From contig JAQTRT010000007.1 of NCBI GenBank assembly GCA_028711675.1, positions 1 to 25,333 of the forward strand: a DNA stretch of 25,333 bases, given 5' to 3'. A model generated the notes under the pieces. The model saw only the letters and a program-made list of their open reading frames with translations, did not search any database and was not told the DNA's origin. The first letter of the stretch is position 1. Every line of letters begins with the position of its first letter. The DNA is from a bacterium. GTDB lineage: Bacteria > Spirochaetota > JAHITG01. The position numbers were made by a program, and so were the translations under genes. This document shows positions 23,355-25,333 of this stretch, piece after piece.

Positions 23355-25333
23355 TCATATGTTCCTTTTCAGAAAATGGGATATGAGCTTGGCCGGATCA
23401 AGGATATACGCGATATTTCCGTCGCCCAGGATTGTGGCGCCGATCAGTCCCTGGCTAGCCTGGATATGCCGGGAGAGGGGCTTGATCACGATATCCTGTT
23501 CGGAAATGAATTTATCGACAACCAGACCGATCTTCTTGTTGCCGTAATTCACCACTGCCACAAACAGCCGGTTCTTTCCTTTCTTATGCTTGACAAAAAC
23601 AAGCTTGCTGGCGTAACTATCCTCGACAACAGCCGGCGTCAGGCTGAACATTTCATTCAACCTCAACAGGGAAAGCAGTTTTTTTCTCAGATAAATGACA
23701 TCATACTCATCCACCCGCTGGACCTCATCCTCATAGATCCGCAGCGTTTCCTGGACGAAATAAAGCGGAATAGCAAAAAAAACACCGCCGGAAAAAAGGA
23801 TGAGGGAATTGATGATGGCTACGGTGATGGGAATGGCGATGACCATGGTGGTCCCTTTATCCTTCTCGGTCTTGATATTGATAGTCCCGTTGATCTTCTG
23901 GATGTTGTTTTTTACAACATCCATGCCGACACCGCGTCCGGAAAGCCTGGTAACTTTGTCGCTTGTGCTGAAACCAGGGAGGAAGATAAAGCTCAATATC
24001 TGTCTCTCCGTCAGTTGGCCGATCTTATCCTTGTTGACCAGTCTATTCCTGATGATCTTTTCCCGCATCTTTTCCGCATCCATGCCTTGACCATCATCTG
24101 CGATCTCCACAACGATACTGTTCCCCGACTGATAGGAAGAGATCCTGATGGTGCCTTCCGCGGATTTACCCTTCCGGACCCGTTCTTCAGGGGATTCAAT
24201 GCCGTGGCCGATGGCATTCTTGATGATATGGGTCAGAGGTTCCCTGATTTCCTCGATCACGGTCTTATCCACTTCTGTATCCTCACCCGTAATGGTAAGA
24301 TTTACTTTCTTCTTTAAATCGTGTGACAAGGTCTTGATCAAACGCGGAAATTTATGGAAAAGCGTTTTAATCGGCACCATACGGACTTTCATCACATCAT
24401 CCTGAAGAGAACTGATGATACGTTTGAACTGGGCCATGATGTCCAGGAGCGTACTTTTATCGTTCTTGAGGAAAACGAACTCCTTGTCATTCAGGAGCGC
24501 ATAAAATTTTTCCATCCGGTTATTATTGACCGTGATCTCGCCTACCAGATTCATCAGACTCTCGATCCTGCTCACCGGGACGCGGATCGACTCCGTGATC
24601 TCTTCTTCCCCGCCCTCCGGCATCTCTTTGACCTTATCCTCGATCAGGGATACTTTTTGAATGGAAACGCGCTCCACTTCGCTCACATCGATAAGGTCAT
24701 AGATCTCCTTTTCCTTGTGGTTGGTAAGCAGGATGAGGGAAAAAATCCCGTATCGCTCGTTGCTCTCTTCTTTCTCGAAACCCACGGTCGAACGGGCCAC
24801 TTCTCCCAGTGTCAGGAGATTGCTGTAGATCAGATAAGCCCGTGCGAACTTTAATGCCACATTGTCGAACAATTTTATCTTGATGATAAAAATCGAGCTG
24901 AAACTCCTCTGGCTCAAGCGGGCGATCTCCTTGTCGCTGAGCTTGATCTCTTCCGGTTCGAAACGGCCTTCAGGCACCACAGGAATGACCGGTTTCTTCA
25001 GGTATGTCCTTATCATTCCCAGTGTAAGATTGATGTCGGCGCTGTCCGTATTTTTTTTCCGGATCTGTCCGAACATACTCCTGTATTCATCCATGACCTT
25101 GTAAGAAATGTCGATGATATCCTCGTTCACCTGGAGTTCCCGGCTCCTGATTCTCTGGAACAGGTCCTCGAAAGTATGGGAGAGCGTGCTGAAATTATTA
25201 AACCCGATCAGGGAGGATTCGCTTTTCAGGCTGTGAACGGTCCTGAAAATCTCATTGATGACGCGGGGATCATCCGGCTTTTTTTCAAATACGGAAAGGT
25301 TCTATTCCAGCTTGTTCAGCAGATCGGCGCATT
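23355..25333 (-). CDS. cheA: Chemotaxis histidine kinase CheA, 5'-partial, interrupted by an in-frame TAG
   Basis: CheA autophosphorylates and passes phosphate to CheY in chemotaxis. The frame runs off the right edge of the window. From there it reads ADLLNKLE, a TAG at 25302-25304, then NLSVFEKKPDD and the phosphotransfer H-box FRTVHSLKSESSLIGF. After it come a P2-like response-regulator-binding domain, the P3 dimerization helix (RVPVSRIESLMNLVGEIT), and the P4 kinase domain with N-box HIIKNAIGHGIE, G1 DDGQGMD and G2 GRGVGMDVVKNNI. The C-terminal CheW-like P5 domain ends the protein. The N-box has Gly where CheA proteins have Asp. The longest uninterrupted frame with a usable start codon begins at a GTG at 25130 and would lack the phosphorylated histidine, so that is not the true start. 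Family identity is certain; whether the gene is functional is open. Confidence 0.88.
25302..25304 (-). other. cheA: In-frame amber codon within the CheA phosphotransfer domain
   Basis: The plus strand reads CTA, giving TAG in the cheA frame. Homologous sequence continues on both sides in the same frame. The position aligns with Gln in the E. coli sequence MEQHLLVL, as I recall it, so a single C-to-T change from CAG would explain it. Confidence 0.8.

Noticed and set aside
23112..24317. Open frame of 401 codons on the plus strand
   Set aside because: It lies antisense to cheA and the YdjM-like gene, which have clear family motifs. Its translation shows no recognisable domain, and it is a mirror of their codon bias.
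25302..25304. Organism-wide recoding of UAG as an amino acid
   Set aside because: rnfD (19941-19943) and dctQM (17837-17839) both end in TAG at the normal end of their families, so UAG acts as a stop in this genome.

Overview
The window reads as chromosomal DNA of a Gram-negative, probably anaerobic bacterium. Evidence for this is an Rnf electron-transport cluster, a TRAP transporter with a periplasmic binding protein and TatT partner, a SurA/PpiD-type envelope chaperone, a bacterial RNase P RNA, CheA, and sigma-70-like promoters with exact TTGACA boxes. The order rplY-pth-tilS-ftsH (with prs in front) and the TatT-type TRAP system are both features I recall from spirochaetes, so a spirochaete or a poorly sampled related phylum is my best guess. 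No 16S or other decisive marker is present. Genes are densely packed, with no tRNA, CRISPR array, IS element or phage gene that I can see.

Layout. Positions 1-533 hold a promoter and rnpB. Positions 534-1595 encode a membrane-anchored SurA/PpiD-like protein. Reading leftwards from 4992 to 1617 is a two-gene unit: a TrpB2-type PLP enzyme, then an unusual 643-residue fusion of a SAM methyltransferase and a D-Ala-D-Ala-ligase-like ATP-grasp enzyme. Divergent from it is a two-HKD phospholipase-D-family protein (5189-6334). Next comes a translationally coupled pair (6455-7896): a DegT-family protein that has lost its Schiff-base lysine, and a QueD/6-PTPS-family enzyme. Positions 8105-13803 form a housekeeping operon: prs, rplY (with a long Ala/Pro/Gly tail), pth (TTG start), tilS and ftsH. 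Positions 13970-17839 encode tatT, dctP and a fused dctQM TRAP transporter. Convergent to it, reading leftwards from 22315 to 17866, is rnfC-rnfD-rnfE-rnfA-rnfB with no rnfG. The right end carries a YdjM-like membrane protein and cheA, which runs off the window and has an in-frame TAG inside its phosphotransfer domain.

How the parts work together. The Rnf complex would couple ferredoxin and NAD redox chemistry to an ion gradient, and the TRAP transporter would spend that gradient on uptake of an unknown solute. The prs-ftsH block supplies PRPP and the translation, tRNA-modification and protein-quality-control functions. The most unusual items are the methyltransferase/ATP-grasp fusion beside TrpB2, the lysine-less DegT protein coupled to QueD, the Rnf cluster without its RnfG flavoprotein, and the cheA lesion. 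All calls rest on reading motifs by eye. No database search was run.
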